Shown piece by piece: positions 7,942 through 19,939 of a stretch of 64,000 bases of DNA. The stretch lies in assembly GCF_009707365.1 (NCBI RefSeq), contig NZ_CP046122.1:3348001-3412000 (forward strand). Direction: 5' to 3'. The position numbers were made by a program, and so were the translations under genes. The DNA is from Microlunatus sp. Gsoil 973. Its GTDB lineage: Bacteria; Actinomycetota; Actinomycetes; Propionibacteriales; Propionibacteriaceae. The notes beneath the pieces are model-generated. The model was not told the DNA's origin. It made no database searches and saw only the letters and a list, made by a program, of their open reading frames with translations. Each line of letters opens with the position of its first letter. Within the stretch, counting starts at the first letter, position 1.

Positions 7942-9222
7942 TCAAGGAGCCAGTCGATGCAGGTCACGGGGGAACAGCGTGGCCAACCGGATGTTGTCGG
8001 CACCGATCAGCCGCGCGACGAACCGCTCCAGACCGAGCGCGAACCCGCCGTGCGGCGGCATCCCCGCGGCGAAGGTCGCCAGATAGCTCGCGTACGGCTC
8101 GAGCGGCTCGCCGCGTAGCGACAGGGCGTCCCGATAGTCCCGATAACGGTGCAACCGCTGGCCGCCGGTGATCAGTTCCAGGCCGCGGAAGAGCAGATCG
8201 AAACTGTTGGAGTATTCCGGCCTGCCCGGCTCCGGATGGGTGTAGAAGGGCCGCTTGACCATCGGGTAACCGGTGATGAAGAGGAATTCGCTGCCGTACT
8301 CCTCCTGGGCCCACCGGCTCAGCGCACGTTCGTCCGCCGGAGCAAGATCGACATCGTCCTTGCCCAACCAACGCATGGCATCGGCGAAGTGAAGTTGTGG
8401 GACCTCCTCGGGGACCTCGGGGAGCCGAGCCTCGAGGAGATCAAGTTCGGCAGGACGTCGACCGACAGCCGAGACCATCCCGGCGATCACCGCGCGCACC
8501 ATGATCATCACGTCCTGGTGATCGCGGATGAAGCCGAATTCCGCATCCAGGCTGGTGTATTGGGCCAGGTGCCGTGCGGTGTTGTGTGGTTCGGCACGGA
8601 ACACCGGACCGGTCTCGTACACCCGCTCGAAGACGCCCACCATCATCTGCTTGAAGAACTGCGGCGACTGCGCGAGATAGGCGGGACGGCCGAACCAGTC
8701 GAGGCTGAACACGTTCGCGCCGGACTCGGTCGCCGATTCCACCACCTTCGGCGTGTGGATCTCGGTGAAGCCGTGACCCTGCAGCACCTGCCGGAAGCCG
8801 GCGACGGCGGCCGCGGCGAGCGCATGCCCGGCCTTCAGCCTGGGATGGCGGAGCGAGGTCGGTGCGTGATCGAGAATCGTCGGCAGCGTCGCGGGCACTG
8901 TCGGCCGATACAGATCGAACGGTGGCGGTTCGACCGCCTCGGACAGCACCTCGATCGTCGGCCCGGTGACCTCGACTCCGCCGGGCGCCTGCGGGTTGGC
9001 GATCACCAGGCCTTCGATGCGGACGACGGACTCCTCGCCCAGGATGTCGTACGGCGGAGTGATCACGATCTGGGCCAGGCCCGACCGGTCCCGGATGATC
9101 AAGAAGCTCACCGACTTCAGCTCACGGATGCGGTGCACCCACCCCGAGAGCCGAACCGTCTCCCCGATGTGACCGGGCAGTTCTGCCGCAAGGACGCGGT
9201 GTTGTGGATGATGGATCATCAT
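7942..9222 (-). CDS. aspS: aspartyl-tRNA synthetase, archaeal/non-discriminating type
   Basis: About 426 aa, much shorter than the bacterial-type AspRS (~590 aa), because it lacks the GAD insertion. An N-terminal OB-fold anticodon-binding domain (VRLSGWVHRIRELKSVSFLI) is followed by the class II core: motif 2 ETGPVFRAEPHNTARHLAQY and motif 3 GGFALGLERFVARLIG. This length and layout match the archaeal/AspRS2 form, which often charges both tRNA-Asp and tRNA-Asn as part of the amidotransferase route; dual specificity here is inference. Two ATGs (9222, 9219) follow AGGAG; the second has the better spacing. A T-box leader lies directly upstream. Confidence 0.9.
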   Translation of the reverse strand: MMIHHPQHRVLAAELPGHIGETVRLSGWVHRIRELKSVSFLIIRDRSGLAQIVITPPYDILGEESVVRIEGLVIANPQAPGGVEVTGPTIEVLSEAVEPPPFDLYRPTVPATLPTILDHAPTSLRHPRLKAGHALAAAAVAGFRQVLQGHGFTEIHTPKVVESATESGANVFSLDWFGRPAYLAQSPQFFKQMMVGVFERVYETGPVFRAEPHNTARHLAQYTSLDAEFGFIRDHQDVMIMVRAVIAGMVSAVGRRPAELDLLEARLPEVPEEVPQLHFADAMRWLGKDDVDLAPADERALSRWAQEEYGSEFLFITGYPMVKRPFYTHPEPGRPEYSNSFDLLFRGLELITGGQRLHRYRDYRDALSLRGEPLEPYASYLATFAAGMPPHGGFALGLERFVARLIGADNIRLATLFPRDLHRLAP

Positions 9223-9224
9223 GT

Positions 9225-9490
9225 GCTCCTGAAAGCATCGACTGATCCCTTCCGAGTGCGGGCGATAAGGGCAATCGCTGTGCCACCGCACTTCACCTGC
9301 CGGTACGTCAGCGGGCCGGCAGGCCTCATTCAGGCAGTGATGACCGGGTGCCGGCCGGCGGTGCCCACCGACGCGTACGGCATGGGCGCTCGAACTCGGG
9401 AGTGTCTTCACCTCGGGGCGCAAGGCCGCCTTTCCAGCTGCCGGCGGCTCTCTGGGCTCGCGGGGACCCGGGCTACTCGTCTCCGTCAAC
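9225..9490 (-). promoter_or_regulatory. T-box leader with aspartate specifier, upstream of aspS
   Basis: The minus-strand leader has the T-box parts in order. The 5' side of Stem I is GGAGACGAGTAG (9473-9484). The apical segment is AGAGAGCC...CAGCTGGAAAGGC (about 9427-9455). The specifier region reads GAA-GAC-ACT, with specifier GAC (Asp) at 9404-9406 and GGAG/CTCC closing the stem base. The T-box bulge sequence GGTGGCACAGCG (9276-9287) is close to the consensus GGTGGTACCGCG. Uncharged tRNA-Asp should read the GAC codon and pair its 3' end with the bulge. No terminator with a U-run follows, and the ribosome binding site lies just downstream, so control is more likely at translation. Confidence 0.8.
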
Positions 9491-9559
9491 GCGTTGGATG
9501 GAACGGTAGATCGGTCAGGGCTGCACGGCAACCGGAATTGCGCAGGGCAGACTGGGCCG

Positions 9560-10275
9560 GTGACTATCGCATTGATCACCGGTGGCTCGCGGGGCATCGG
9601 GGCCGCGACCGCGGTCCGGCTCGCGCGGGCGGGCGTCGACGTCGCGATCAACTATCGGGACAAGTCGGCGCGCGCCGAACGGGTCGCCGCGCAGGTCCGA
9701 GCCCACGGCCGGCGGGCCGTGCCCGTGCAGGCGGATCTCACCGATGACGCAACGCTCCGGTCGATGGTCGACATGGTGGTTGAGCAACTCGGTGGACTCG
9801 ACCTGCTCTGATCCTGAATGCCAGCGGCGGGCTGGAGCGGGATGCATCGGCCGATTACGCGCTGCGTCTGAACCGGGACGCCCAGGTCCGACTCGCCGAA
9901 CTCGCCGTCGGCGCGATGGCCGGCAGCGGTCGGATCGTCTTCGTCACCAGTCACGAGGCGCACTTCTTCGGCGAGCATCCGACATTGCCGGAGTACGAGC
10001 CGGTCGCGGCGAGCAAGCACGCCGGGGAGCGTGCCCTGCGGGAACGGCAGAGCGACTTCACCCGGCGCGGAGTCGACCTGGTCGTCGTCAGCGGCGACCT
10101 GATCGACGGAACTATCACCGCCAAACTGCTCGATCGGGTACGGCCGGGGTTGATCAAGGCCAGGCGGGACGAGGCCGGTTACCTTCCGACGGTCGAGGAT
10201 TTCGCCGCCCGGGTGGCCGATGCGGCGCTGGCGCCCGACCCGGCAGAGATCATCTTCGTCGGCGAGACCCGCTGA
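9560..10275 (+). pseudogene. SDR-family oxidoreductase, interrupted by a frameshift
   Basis: Starts at a GTG (VTIALITGGSRGIGAATAVR) with a -10-like CAGACT 6 nt upstream, so probably leaderless. The NAD(P)-binding GGSRGIG motif is intact. The frame stops after GGLDLL near 9810 and resumes in another frame with ILNASGGLERDA, the normal SDR NAG/NAS region. The sequence CTGCTCTGATC carries an extra CT (or lacks one base) relative to a continuous frame. The second part continues to FVGETR with VAASK where classical SDRs have YxxxK. Apart from the shift the gene is full length (about 237 aa), so a base-calling error is possible. Confidence 0.75.
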
Positions 10276-10281
10276 CCCGGG

Positions 10282-10731
10282 CTACCGTCCGGTGCGGCCG
10301 TCGATCTGTTCCCGGATGATGTCGGCGTGTCCGAGGTGCTGTCGAGTCTCGCCGATCACGGCAAGGATCGCCCACCGGAGATCATGTGTCCTGCCGTTCC
10401 GTTCCACCGGCGCGTCCGGTTCACCGACCTCGGCGATGATCCGGTCACTGACCGCCCAGGCCTCCCTGTAGGCGGCTCTGAGCCGGCGCAGCGAGACCGC
10501 CGGATCCACCTGCATCGACCGGATGCCACGCGGTTTCGACCGCCCGCCGACGACCGTCTCGAACCACAACGACTCGACGAAGGTCAGATGCTGGATGAGC
10601 CCGGCAAGATTGGTCCCGGATGGCACGGTGCTTCGCCGGGCGTCCTCCTCGCTCAGCCCGTCGAGCTTGCGCAAGACCTGCGAACGCGCCTGGTTCAGCT
10701 CCCGCAGGAGCGCGTCGACCTCCCGGCTCAT
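10282..10731 (-). CDS. DinB-family (DUF664) protein
   Basis: 149 aa with the four-helix DinB/YfiT layout. Putative metal-binding histidines lie in GLIQHLTFVESLW and in IGETRQHLGHADIIREQ near the C-terminus. Related proteins act as thiol-dependent S-transferases (bacillithiol or mycothiol) or are uncharacterised. Its stop is 6 bp from the stop of the convergent SDR gene, and it lies downstream of copA on the same strand. Confidence 0.8.
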   Translation of the reverse strand: MSREVDALLRELNQARSQVLRKLDGLSEEDARRSTVPSGTNLAGLIQHLTFVESLWFETVVGGRSKPRGIRSMQVDPAVSLRRLRAAYREAWAVSDRIIAEVGEPDAPVERNGRTHDLRWAILAVIGETRQHLGHADIIREQIDGRTGR

Positions 10732-10769
10732 GCAAGGACAGTAACGGGATCGGCTGGGCGAACCGGCGG

Positions 10770-13021
<2,252 letters not shown>

Positions 13022-13025
<4 letters not shown>

Positions 13026-15121
13026 GACCGTACGCTCCCGTCCTGGTGATCGCTGCGCTGATGATCATCGCCGGCCGCCCGCTGCCGCTGGGCGCGGTCC
13101 CGGGCGGCGAGGGCAGCCAGCATCTCGTTGTACGCCTCCAATGAGTCGTCGTGGCCGGTGTCTGCTGCCCGATCCTTGCGACGGGCCTCTCGCTGGTCCT
13201 GTTTGAACCACTGGCCGACCAGGGCGATGATCACGATGAACAGCGGTACCTCTCCAGTTGCCCAGGTGACCTGTCCGCCGGCCCGTTGCTGCGCGGCAAG
13301 ATCATGCAGCCAGGGCAGGCCGAGCGACACGTAGAAGTTCTGGCCGATGATCGCGCCCCCGGACAGGATGGCGACGGCGAAGAACGCGTGGAACGGCATC
13401 GCGGCGAAGATGTAGCCCAGTTTGGCGATGTGCGGCAGCGGCCGCGGCGGTCGGTCGACGCCGATCACCAACCAGTAGAAGAAGTAACCGATGACCAGGA
13501 AGTGCACCGCCATCAACTGATGGGCCCAGTGATAGCGCATCGCAAGACCGAACAACGGTGTGAAGTAGAGGATGTAGAGCGAGCCGACGAAGAGCAACCA
13601 GACCAGGATCGGGTTCAGCAGGAAGGCCACCAGCCGCCAGCTCAGCAACTGGCTGACGACCTCGTGCAGTCCGACCGGCTGGCCCGCGCCGTGTGCCCTG
13701 GTGGAACGCAGCAGCAGCGTGATCGGCCCGCCGAGCACCATCAGCACCGGTGCACCCATGTTGAGTGTCATGTGCACGACCATGTGCCAGCTGAAGGTCG
13801 CCGACGAGTAGGTCCACATCCGTGACCCGATCAGGGTCACGACCATCAGCCAGCCGGCGATCCAACAGAGCACGCGGTTCACCGGCCAGCGATCGCCCGA
13901 CCGGCGGAGCCGGAGGTACCCCCAGAGGTAGAGGCCGATCATCACCACCGACACCGTCAGCAGCAACAGGTTCGGACGGCCGGGCAGGAACGCCAGCGCC
14001 ACCTGCGGCGGATGCGGAACGTCGTAGCCGAGATAGTTCTGGGTGGGGCTCTGGGGTGCGAGATAGCGGGCCGGCACCAGCCGAAGCAGTGCGGTCTGGA
14101 CGCCGAGCAGCACGACGATCAGAGCCAGGTCGATGCCGTACCCGGCAAGCCGCCGTTCCGGCCGGTCGACCGGACGGCTCGCCGCACGATGGTGGATGAC
14201 CATCCGCAGGCCCAGGACGACCAACAACGCGATGATCACCAGGATCCCGATGCCGTACGCCGAGTGCAGCGGCGACTGGCCGGCCAGTTCGAAGACGCCG
14301 ATGCCGATCCGGGTGAGGACCGCGACGGCGGCCGCGACCAGACCGATCCGGGCGACGCGCAGGAAGGTCAGCCGGAAGCCGATGACGGTCGCGGTGTTGC
14401 GGGCCGACCAGACGGCGGCGAACCAGATGGTGGTGGCCAACGTGAAGATGATCGCGGCGTCGGTGGCCAGATCATGGCCGGTGCCGACCGAGACCTGGGC
14501 GGTGACGACGGTCGGCAGCGCCGCGAGCACGGCGAGAATCGTCATTCCCACCGTCCAGCGCCAGGTTGTGCTCAGCCAACAGCCGATCGCCAGCGCGCCG
14601 GCCGTGACTGCGACCAGCAGCCAGGCCTGTGAGGTCTGTGTTCCGGACAGGAAGTCGCCGAGCGCACCCAGCACGTAAGACATCGGCACGCCATTGGTGT
14701 CGGCGGCGTTGACAGGAATCAGGATCACCGCCGCAAGTGCCCAGAGGCTTGCCCAGCGCCGTGCCCTGGCCAGCAGCAGGTAATCCCGTTCGGTGAGTTT
14801 CCACGCCGCTGCGCGCTGGGGATGTCGGTAACCCCACGCAACCGAGAGCAGTGAGCCGACCGTGCCCAGGGCGGCGATCCCCGCGAGCCATTCCAGCGGG
14901 CCCGCAATGAAGCCGGTCACCGGGCTGGCGTTCTGGTGGCCGGGAAGTGTCGGCTGTCCGACCTGGAAGGTCTGCGCGGCAGCGACCGCGGCCAGCGAGA
15001 GCACTCCGGCGATGAGCAGCGCGACCCGGGTCGAGCCGGGCATGCCCGATTCCCGCGCCGCGGCGGCGGCGTCTGCGGTGTCGGTCCCGATCTGATCGGT
15101 GCTGCTGTCCATCGAGTCCAT
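13022..15121 (-). CDS. CopD - CtaG fusion (copper import / cytochrome oxidase assembly)
   Basis: About 699 aa from the ATG at 15121 (MDSMDSSTDQIGTDT), polytopic. The N-terminal half (to about residue 330) carries CopD-type helices with VTAQVSVGTGHDLATDA. The C-terminal half matches the caa3-type CtaG domain: FSWHMVVHMTLNMGAPVLMV, HWAHQLMAVHFLVIGYFFYW and MPFHAFFAVAILSGG, with several membrane His and Met. Such fusions are common in actinobacteria and are thought to bring copper across the membrane or to cytochrome c oxidase. It is the first gene of the operon with copA. A dyad-like element lies about 38 bp upstream. Confidence 0.85.
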
Positions 15122-15158
15122 TCTGAACCTGACCGCACCGCCAGGAAGAATCTGTCCA

Positions 15159-15175
15159 CTACCGCTTGTCGTAGA
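15159..15175. promoter_or_regulatory. dyad-like element in the copper operon promoter
   Basis: CTAC-CGCTTGTC-GTAG with the following bases shares CGCTTGTCGTAGA with the perfect inverted repeat at 4553-4571. It lies between the divergent CopD-CtaG and SMP-30 genes. The left half is weak, so this may be a half-site for the same unknown regulator. Confidence 0.35.
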
Positions 15176-15208
15176 CGGGCTCTGTGTCGGCGTGTGACCG
15201 GGCCCGGC

Positions 15209-15214
15209 CATAAT
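15209..15214 (+). promoter_or_regulatory. -10 element CATAAT for a leaderless start
   Basis: CATAAT ends 6 nt before the GTG at 15221. This is the spacing expected if transcription starts at the first base of the start codon. No convincing -35 box is visible. Confidence 0.5.
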
Positions 15215-15220
15215 GGGCGG

Positions 15221-16126
15221 GTGCCGACGACGTCTGATCTCGAACCGACCGATCCGATCAAGGCCGAGTGGGAGTGGCTCGAGGGGCGCTCCGGGATCGG
15301 CGGTGATCGCACCGTGCAGCGTTTGTTCACCGGCGGCGCGTGGCTGGAGGGTCCGGCCTACTTCTCCGCCGGCCGCTACCTGATCTTCAGCGACATCCCC
15401 AACGACCGCATCCTGCGATGGGACGAGGTGACCAACCAGGTCGGCGTCTTCCGACATCCGGCCGGCTACACCAACGGCCACACCGTCGACAGACAGGGAC
15501 GGCTGGTCAGTTGCGAGCACGGCACACGTCGGGTGTCACGCACCGAGCACAACGGCCGGGTGATCACGCTGGCCAGTGAATACGGCGGCAAGCGGCTGAA
15601 CAGCCCGAACGATGTCGTCGTCACCCGCGACGGTTCGATCTTCTTCTCCGATCCGGCCTACGGCATCGACACCGACTACGAAGGATTCGCTGCGAAGTCG
15701 GAGATCGGCGCCTGCCATCTGTTCAAGATCTCACCGGACGGGGAGCTCAGCATCGCCGCCGACGACTTCGGGCGGCCCAACGGCCTGGCCTTCCGGCCCG
15801 ACGAGTCGCAACTGCTGGTGGTCGATTCCGAACGCGGACACATCCGCAGTTTCGACGTCGACGACGGCACGCTGCGCGGCGGCGATGTGGTGATCGAGGA
15901 CTCCGGCGGAGCGGACGGCATCCGCTTCGACAACGCAGGCCGCCTGTGGACCGCCACCCACGACGGTCTGCGCATCTACACCCCCGGCCTGGAACTGATC
16001 GGCAGACTCCACCTGCCGGAGGTCGCCGCCAACCTGTGCTTCGGCGGGCCGAAGCTCAACCAACTCTTCATCACCGCGACGACGACGCTCTATACGCTGC
16101 GGGTGAAGGCAACCGGGGCCCGCTGA
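15221..16126 (+). CDS. SMP-30/gluconolactonase family protein
   Basis: 301 aa from a GTG (VPTTSDLEPTDPIKAEWEWL). Six-bladed propeller features are EGPAYFSAGRYLIFSDIPND with the metal-binding E, then SPNDVVVTRDGSIFFSDPAYG, PNGLAFRPDES and ADGIRFDNAGRLWTATHDG. These N and D residues coordinate a divalent metal in known lactonases, so hydrolysis of a sugar lactone is likely. It lies 15 bp upstream of scoA in a likely operon, an unusual partner for a ketoacid CoA-transferase. It is probably translated from a leaderless mRNA. Confidence 0.85.
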   Translation: MPTTSDLEPTDPIKAEWEWLEGRSGIGGDRTVQRLFTGGAWLEGPAYFSAGRYLIFSDIPNDRILRWDEVTNQVGVFRHPAGYTNGHTVDRQGRLVSCEHGTRRVSRTEHNGRVITLASEYGGKRLNSPNDVVVTRDGSIFFSDPAYGIDTDYEGFAAKSEIGACHLFKISPDGELSIAADDFGRPNGLAFRPDESQLLVVDSERGHIRSFDVDDGTLRGGDVVIEDSGGADGIRFDNAGRLWTATHDGLRIYTPGLELIGRLHLPEVAANLCFGGPKLNQLFITATTTLYTLRVKATGAR

Positions 16127-16141
16127 GCCGAGGAGGAGTGC

Positions 16142-16966
16142 ATGGACAAGGTCGTCCGCACAGCAGCCGAGGCGGTCGCCGAGGTCAGATCCGGATCAAC
16201 CCTCGGTGTCGGCGGGTTCGGCATCTGCGGCATCCCGAACACCTTGATCAAAGCGGTGCTGGATGCCGGCATCGACGATCTTGAAGTGGTGTCCAACAAC
16301 TGCGGCGTCGACGACTGGGGCCTGGGCATCCTGCTGGCGAACCAGCGGATCCGGCGGATGGTCGCCTCCTACGTCGGGGAGAACAAGGAGTTCGCTCGGC
16401 AGTATCTGCAGGGCGAGCTTGAGGTCGAACTCACTCCCCAGGGCACGCTGGCCGAGCGATTGCGGGCAGCAGGTTCCGGCATTCCGGCGTTCTTCACCGC
16501 AACCGGCGTCGGCACCCAGATCGCCGATGGTGGTCTGCCGTGGCGGTATGACGGGCAGGGCGGAATAGCGGTGCAGTCGCCGGCCAAGGAGACCCGGACC
16601 TTCGACACCGCCGAAGGCGAGAAGACCTATGTCCTGGAACGAGCGCTGGTCTGCGACTTCGGTCTGGTCCACGCCTGGAAGGGCGACCGGCACGGAAACC
16701 TGATCTACCGGTCCTCGGCGCAGAACTTCAACCCGCTGGTCGCCATGGCCGGCCGGTTCACCGTTGCCGAGGTCGAGGAACTGGTCGAACCGGGCGAACT
16801 GGATCCGGCCGAGATCCACACCCCCGGCGTGTACGTGCACCGGGTGTTGCAGCTGACCGCAGAGCAGAACACCAAACGGATCGAACGCCTGACCGTACGA
16901 CCGCGAGCCGCCGTCGACCAAGACTCCGCGGGCGCCGGATCAGAATCGGTCGGAGGTGCGGTATGA
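16142..16966 (+). CDS. scoA: 3-oxoacid CoA-transferase subunit A
   Basis: 274 aa, preceded by GAGGAGG. The CoA-transferase family I signature is [20 protein letters not shown], followed by [16 protein letters not shown] and [16 protein letters not shown]. It moves CoA between succinyl-CoA and acetoacetate or a related 3-oxoacid, as a heteromer with subunit B. The last codons overlap the start of scoB by 4 bp (ATGA), indicating translational coupling. A C-terminal tail of about 25 residues rich in Ala, Gly and Ser is longer than usual. The exact oxoacid cannot be told from sequence. Confidence 0.9.
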   Translation: MDKVVRTAAEAVAEVRSGSTLGVGGFGICGIPNTLIKAVLDAGIDDLEVVSNNCGVDDWGLGILLANQRIRRMVASYVGENKEFARQYLQGELEVELTPQGTLAERLRAAGSGIPAFFTATGVGTQIADGGLPWRYDGQGGIAVQSPAKETRTFDTAEGEKTYVLERALVCDFGLVHAWKGDRHGNLIYRSSAQNFNPLVAMAGRFTVAEVEELVEPGELDPAEIHTPGVYVHRVLQLTAEQNTKRIERLTVRPRAAVDQDSAGAGSESVGGAV

Positions 16967-17592
16967 GCTGGACCCGCGACCAGATGGCTGCCCGGGCCGC
17001 CTCGGAACTCAGCGACGGCAGCTACGTCAACCTCGGAATCGGCCTGCCCACCCTCGTGCCCAACTTCGTTCCCGACGGCGTCGAGCTGGTGTTGCAGTCG
17101 GAGAACGGCCTGCTCGGCGTCGGACCGTACCCCTACGCGGGCGAGGAGGATCCCGATCTGATCAACGCCGGCAAGGAGACGGTGACGTTGCGGCGGGGCG
17201 CCTCGATCTTCGACTCGGCCACGTCGTTCGGGATGATCCGCGGCGGGAAGATCGACGCCGCGATCCTCGGAGCCATGCAGGTCTCAGCCTCCGGCGACAT
17301 CGCCAACTGGATGATTCCGGGCAAGATGATCAAGGGCATGGGCGGTGCCATGGACCTGGTGCACGGCGCCAAGCGGGTGATCGTCCTGATGGAACACGTG
17401 GCCAAGGACGGCTCCTACAAGATCGTCAACGAGTGCACGCTGCCCTACACCGGCCGAGGCGTGGTGGATCGGATCATCACCGACCTCGGCGTGATCGACG
17501 TGAGCGAGGACGGACTGAGACTGGCCGAACTCGCCCGCGGAGTGACCGAGGACGAGATCCGTACCAAGACCGAACCTGAGCTGATCAGCTGA
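16963..17592 (+). CDS. scoB: 3-oxoacid CoA-transferase subunit B
   Basis: 209 aa. The catalytic glutamate lies in [14 protein letters not shown] (family SENG signature), which forms the glutamyl-CoA intermediate. Further markers are [15 protein letters not shown] and [19 protein letters not shown]. It follows scoA with a 4-bp overlap. Its stop overlaps the 3' end of a convergent membrane-protein gene by 8 bp. Together with SMP-30 this makes a three-gene transcript for ketone-body or oxoacid activation. Confidence 0.92.
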   Translation: MSWTRDQMAARAASELSDGSYVNLGIGLPTLVPNFVPDGVELVLQSENGLLGVGPYPYAGEEDPDLINAGKETVTLRRGASIFDSATSFGMIRGGKIDAAILGAMQVSASGDIANWMIPGKMIKGMGGAMDLVHGAKRVIVLMEHVAKDGSYKIVNECTLPYTGRGVVDRIITDLGVIDVSEDGLRLAELARGVTEDEIRTKTEPELIS

Positions 17593-18037
17593 CCAGGCTC
17601 GCCCGGCCGGTCTGCGGCTGCAGGTATCGGGAGGCGGCCGGGCGGAACATCGCGATCAAGCCGACCGGCACGAGCACCAGGTGCAGCGACCGGACGACCG
17701 GGAAGACCGGGTCGACCTCACCCCCGAGGACCGTCCACAGCCCGGTGCCGCCGCCCAGCTCCCCCAGCATCGGGATCACCAGGGTGACCGACCAGAGTAG
17801 GCCGAGCATGATCAACAACGCCCAGCGCGCCCAGCGCCGGCGCCGATAGAGCAGAAATGCCAACACCAGCCCGGCGGCGTACACCACGCCGCGGACCGCG
17901 ATCTGCACGTCGTCGGCGAGCGACAGGCCGCTGCTGGTGGCGATCTGCACCACCGCGAGCGCGGATTCAACGATGCCGGCGCCAACCGCAAGGGCCAACG
18001 CCGTACTGGCAACAACGATCGACTGTGGTCTTTTCAT
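17585..18037 (-). CDS. small four-helix membrane protein
   Basis: 150 aa from the ATG at 18037 ([19 protein letters not shown]). Four hydrophobic segments fall at about 7-30, 43-62, 72-92 and 112-135, with an [11 protein letters not shown] basic loop between helices 2 and 3. The family is not recognised. It is transcribed towards scoB and overlaps its stop by 8 bp. It lies downstream of another small membrane protein on the same strand. Confidence 0.55.
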   Translation of the reverse strand: MKRPQSIVVASTALALAVGAGIVESALAVVQIATSSGLSLADDVQIAVRGVVYAAGLVLAFLLYRRRRWARWALLIMLGLLWSVTLVIPMLGELGGGTGLWTVLGGEVDPVFPVVRSLHLVLVPVGLIAMFRPAASRYLQPQTGRASLVS

Positions 18038-18102
18038 GACCACAACGATTCCGACGTTCGGCGGCGGCCGGAATCCGGCCGACCGGCCGATTCCCCGTCG
18101 GG

Positions 18103-18459
18103 TTAACCCACGGTCGGTGGCCGGTTGTAGCCGTACGGTCCGGGTTGGGCCGGCTGGACGGCGGGCCGGTTCACCACGATCGCCACAGCAAGAATGACCA
18201 TCTCGATGACGTGCAGGATCATCAGGACGATTCCCCAGAGGGTGTTGACCAGGGCGAAGGACGATCCCAGGCTCGGCAGGATCCGTGGCAGCAGGATGCT
18301 GACCGTCTGGGTGATCAGGCCGATCACCGCCGCGACCCCGAAGCCGATCAGGCCGATCGTCCTCGCCCGACCGCGACCCCGGATCGCAACAATGATCAAA
18401 CCGACCACCGGGGGGATCACTGCCACGAGAAATCCGATTGCGTATCCGAAGCCCAGCAT
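18103..18459 (-). CDS. small three-helix membrane protein
   Basis: 118 aa with hydrophobic segments at about 3-24, 34-55 and 70-95, and a Pro/Gln/Tyr-rich cytoplasmic tail (QPAQPGPYGYNRPPTVG). No family is recognised. Proline-tyrosine-rich tails of this type are common in actinobacterial small membrane proteins of unknown role. Confidence 0.6.
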   Translation of the reverse strand: MLGFGYAIGFLVAVIPPVVGLIIVAIRGRGRARTIGLIGFGVAAVIGLITQTVSILLPRILPSLGSSFALVNTLWGIVLMILHVIEMVILAVAIVVNRPAVQPAQPGPYGYNRPPTVG

Positions 18460-18588
18460 GCACCTGCCCTTTCCGTTCGGGCCAAGCTATCGGTCGAAAG
18501 GAGCAGACCTACTGGTGCAAAGCAGCGGCCCGGTCGACAATCAACAGTGGGCGCGATTGGAGAGCCTGGAACGGGGGAATTGATCGGC

Positions 18589-19410
18589 ATGCATACCACC
18601 GGCTCGGACGCGGGCGCGTCGGCCAAGCGGGCGGCCGCGGAAGCGGGCAACAGCCGGATCGTCGGGATCCTGATCAGCCTCGGTCTGATCTCCTTCGGCC
18701 TGGTGCACCTGGCCGTCACCTGGTTGGCGCTGCAGCTCGCCTGGGGCCATTCGTCGGCCAAGCCCAATCAGCAGGGCGCGATAGCCGAACTGTCCCATAC
18801 TCCGGTCGGCCCGGTGCTGCTGTGGATCCTCGCCATCGGCTTCTTCACCCTTGTGGTGTGGCGGCTGACCCTGGCGGTTCGCGGCTTCGCCTGGATGCGT
18901 GGCCGGAAGCGGACCGCCAAACGATGGGGTTCGGTCGGCCACGCCGTGGTGTACGGCTTCCTGGGGGTCATCTGCCTGCGCTTCGCGCTCGGATCCGGCT
19001 CGTCGGGAAGCAGCGGACGTGGAGTGACCGGCCGCTTGATCAACAACACCGCAGGTCAGATCCTGCTCCTCGCGGTGGCCGCGGCGGTCTTCGGGATCGG
19101 CGTACATCAAGTCGTCAAAGGGATCCGCACGACCTTCCGGGACGAACTGCAGGACCGCGGCGGTCCGGTCCTGGTGACCTTCGGCCAGATCGGCTACATC
19201 GCCAAAGGCATTGCCGTGATGATCATCGGCGTGATGATCGCCTGGGCTACCGTCAGTCACCATCCGGGCAAGGCGGGCGGTCTCGACGTCGCCTTCCGAA
19301 CGATCAAGGACCAGCCGTTCGGACCGGTGCTGCTGACCGCACTGGCTGTCGGCATCGGCTGCTTCGGCCTCTACTGCTTCGGCTGGGCCCGGCGACACCG
19401 GACATCGTGA
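18589..19410 (+). CDS. DUF1206 domain membrane protein
   Basis: 273 aa starting MHTTGSDAGASAKRAAAEAG. Six membrane helices are arranged as three similar two-helix units, the DUF1206 pattern, with repeated G-x-h-x-x-G segments (LISFGLVHLAVTWLALQLA, HAVVYGFLGVICLRFAL, QIGYIAKGIAVMIIGVMIAW). The role is unknown; the protein is conserved in actinobacteria and cyanobacteria. It converges on lysC, with only 10 bp between the stops. Confidence 0.8.
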   Translation: MHTTGSDAGASAKRAAAEAGNSRIVGILISLGLISFGLVHLAVTWLALQLAWGHSSAKPNQQGAIAELSHTPVGPVLLWILAIGFFTLVVWRLTLAVRGFAWMRGRKRTAKRWGSVGHAVVYGFLGVICLRFALGSGSSGSSGRGVTGRLINNTAGQILLLAVAAAVFGIGVHQVVKGIRTTFRDELQDRGGPVLVTFGQIGYIAKGIAVMIIGVMIAWATVSHHPGKAGGLDVAFRTIKDQPFGPVLLTALAVGIGCFGLYCFGWARRHRTS

Positions 19411-19420
19411 TCGGCGCCGA

Positions 19421-19939
19421 TCAGCGACCCGAGCCGGCGTAGACGACCGCTTGTTCCTCCGCGTCGAGACCGAAGGCGGTGTGAGCCGCCCGGACGGCGC
19501 GGTCGACGTCGTCCTGATCGACCACGACGGAGATACGGATCTCCGACGTCGAGATCATCTCGATGTTCACCTCGGCCTCGGCCAGCGCAGCAAAGAACTT
19601 GGCGGTGACGCCTGGATGGGAGCGCATGCCGACGCCGACCACCGAGACCTTGCCGATCTGATCGTCGTAAAGGATGTCGTCGAACCCGACCTCGTCCTTG
19701 ATCGCGTTCAGGGTGGCCACCGCCGACTTGCCGTCCGACTTCGGCAAGGTGAAGGAGATGTCGGTGCGGCCGGTCGCAACGGCGGACACGTTCTGCACGA
19801 TCATGTCGATGTTGACCTCGATCGACGAGATCGCCTCGAAGATCCGGGCCGCCTCCCCGATCCGGTCCGGGACACCGGTGATGGTGATCTTGGCCTCACC
19901 ACGATCGTGGGCAACGCCGGAAATGATGGCCTGTTCCAT
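19421..19939 (-). CDS. aspartokinase beta subunit from an internal start
   Basis: Inside lysC an ATG at 19939 ([20 protein letters not shown]) is preceded by GAGGAGGGATCAGCC, a near-perfect ribosome binding site with 8-nt spacing. The resulting 172-aa product would hold just the two ACT domains. The same arrangement makes the alpha2beta2 aspartokinases of corynebacteria and bacilli. Confidence 0.7.
   Translation of the reverse strand: MEQAIISGVAHDRGEAKITITGVPDRIGEAARIFEAISSIEVNIDMIVQNVSAVATGRTDISFTLPKSDGKSAVATLNAIKDEVGFDDILYDDQIGKVSVVGVGMRSHPGVTAKFFAALAEAEVNIEMISTSEIRISVVVDQDDVDRAVRAAHTAFGLDAEEQAVVYAGSGR

Noticed and set aside
8149-9747. Long open frame (532 codons) on the plus strand
   Set aside because: It lies opposite aspS and its T-box leader, has Arg/Asp-rich shadow composition and no domain, and conflicts with the SDR start.
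15121-15520. Upstream extension of the CopD-CtaG frame
   Set aside because: It would overlap the divergent SMP-30 gene, and residues before MDSMDSSTDQ do not look like protein.
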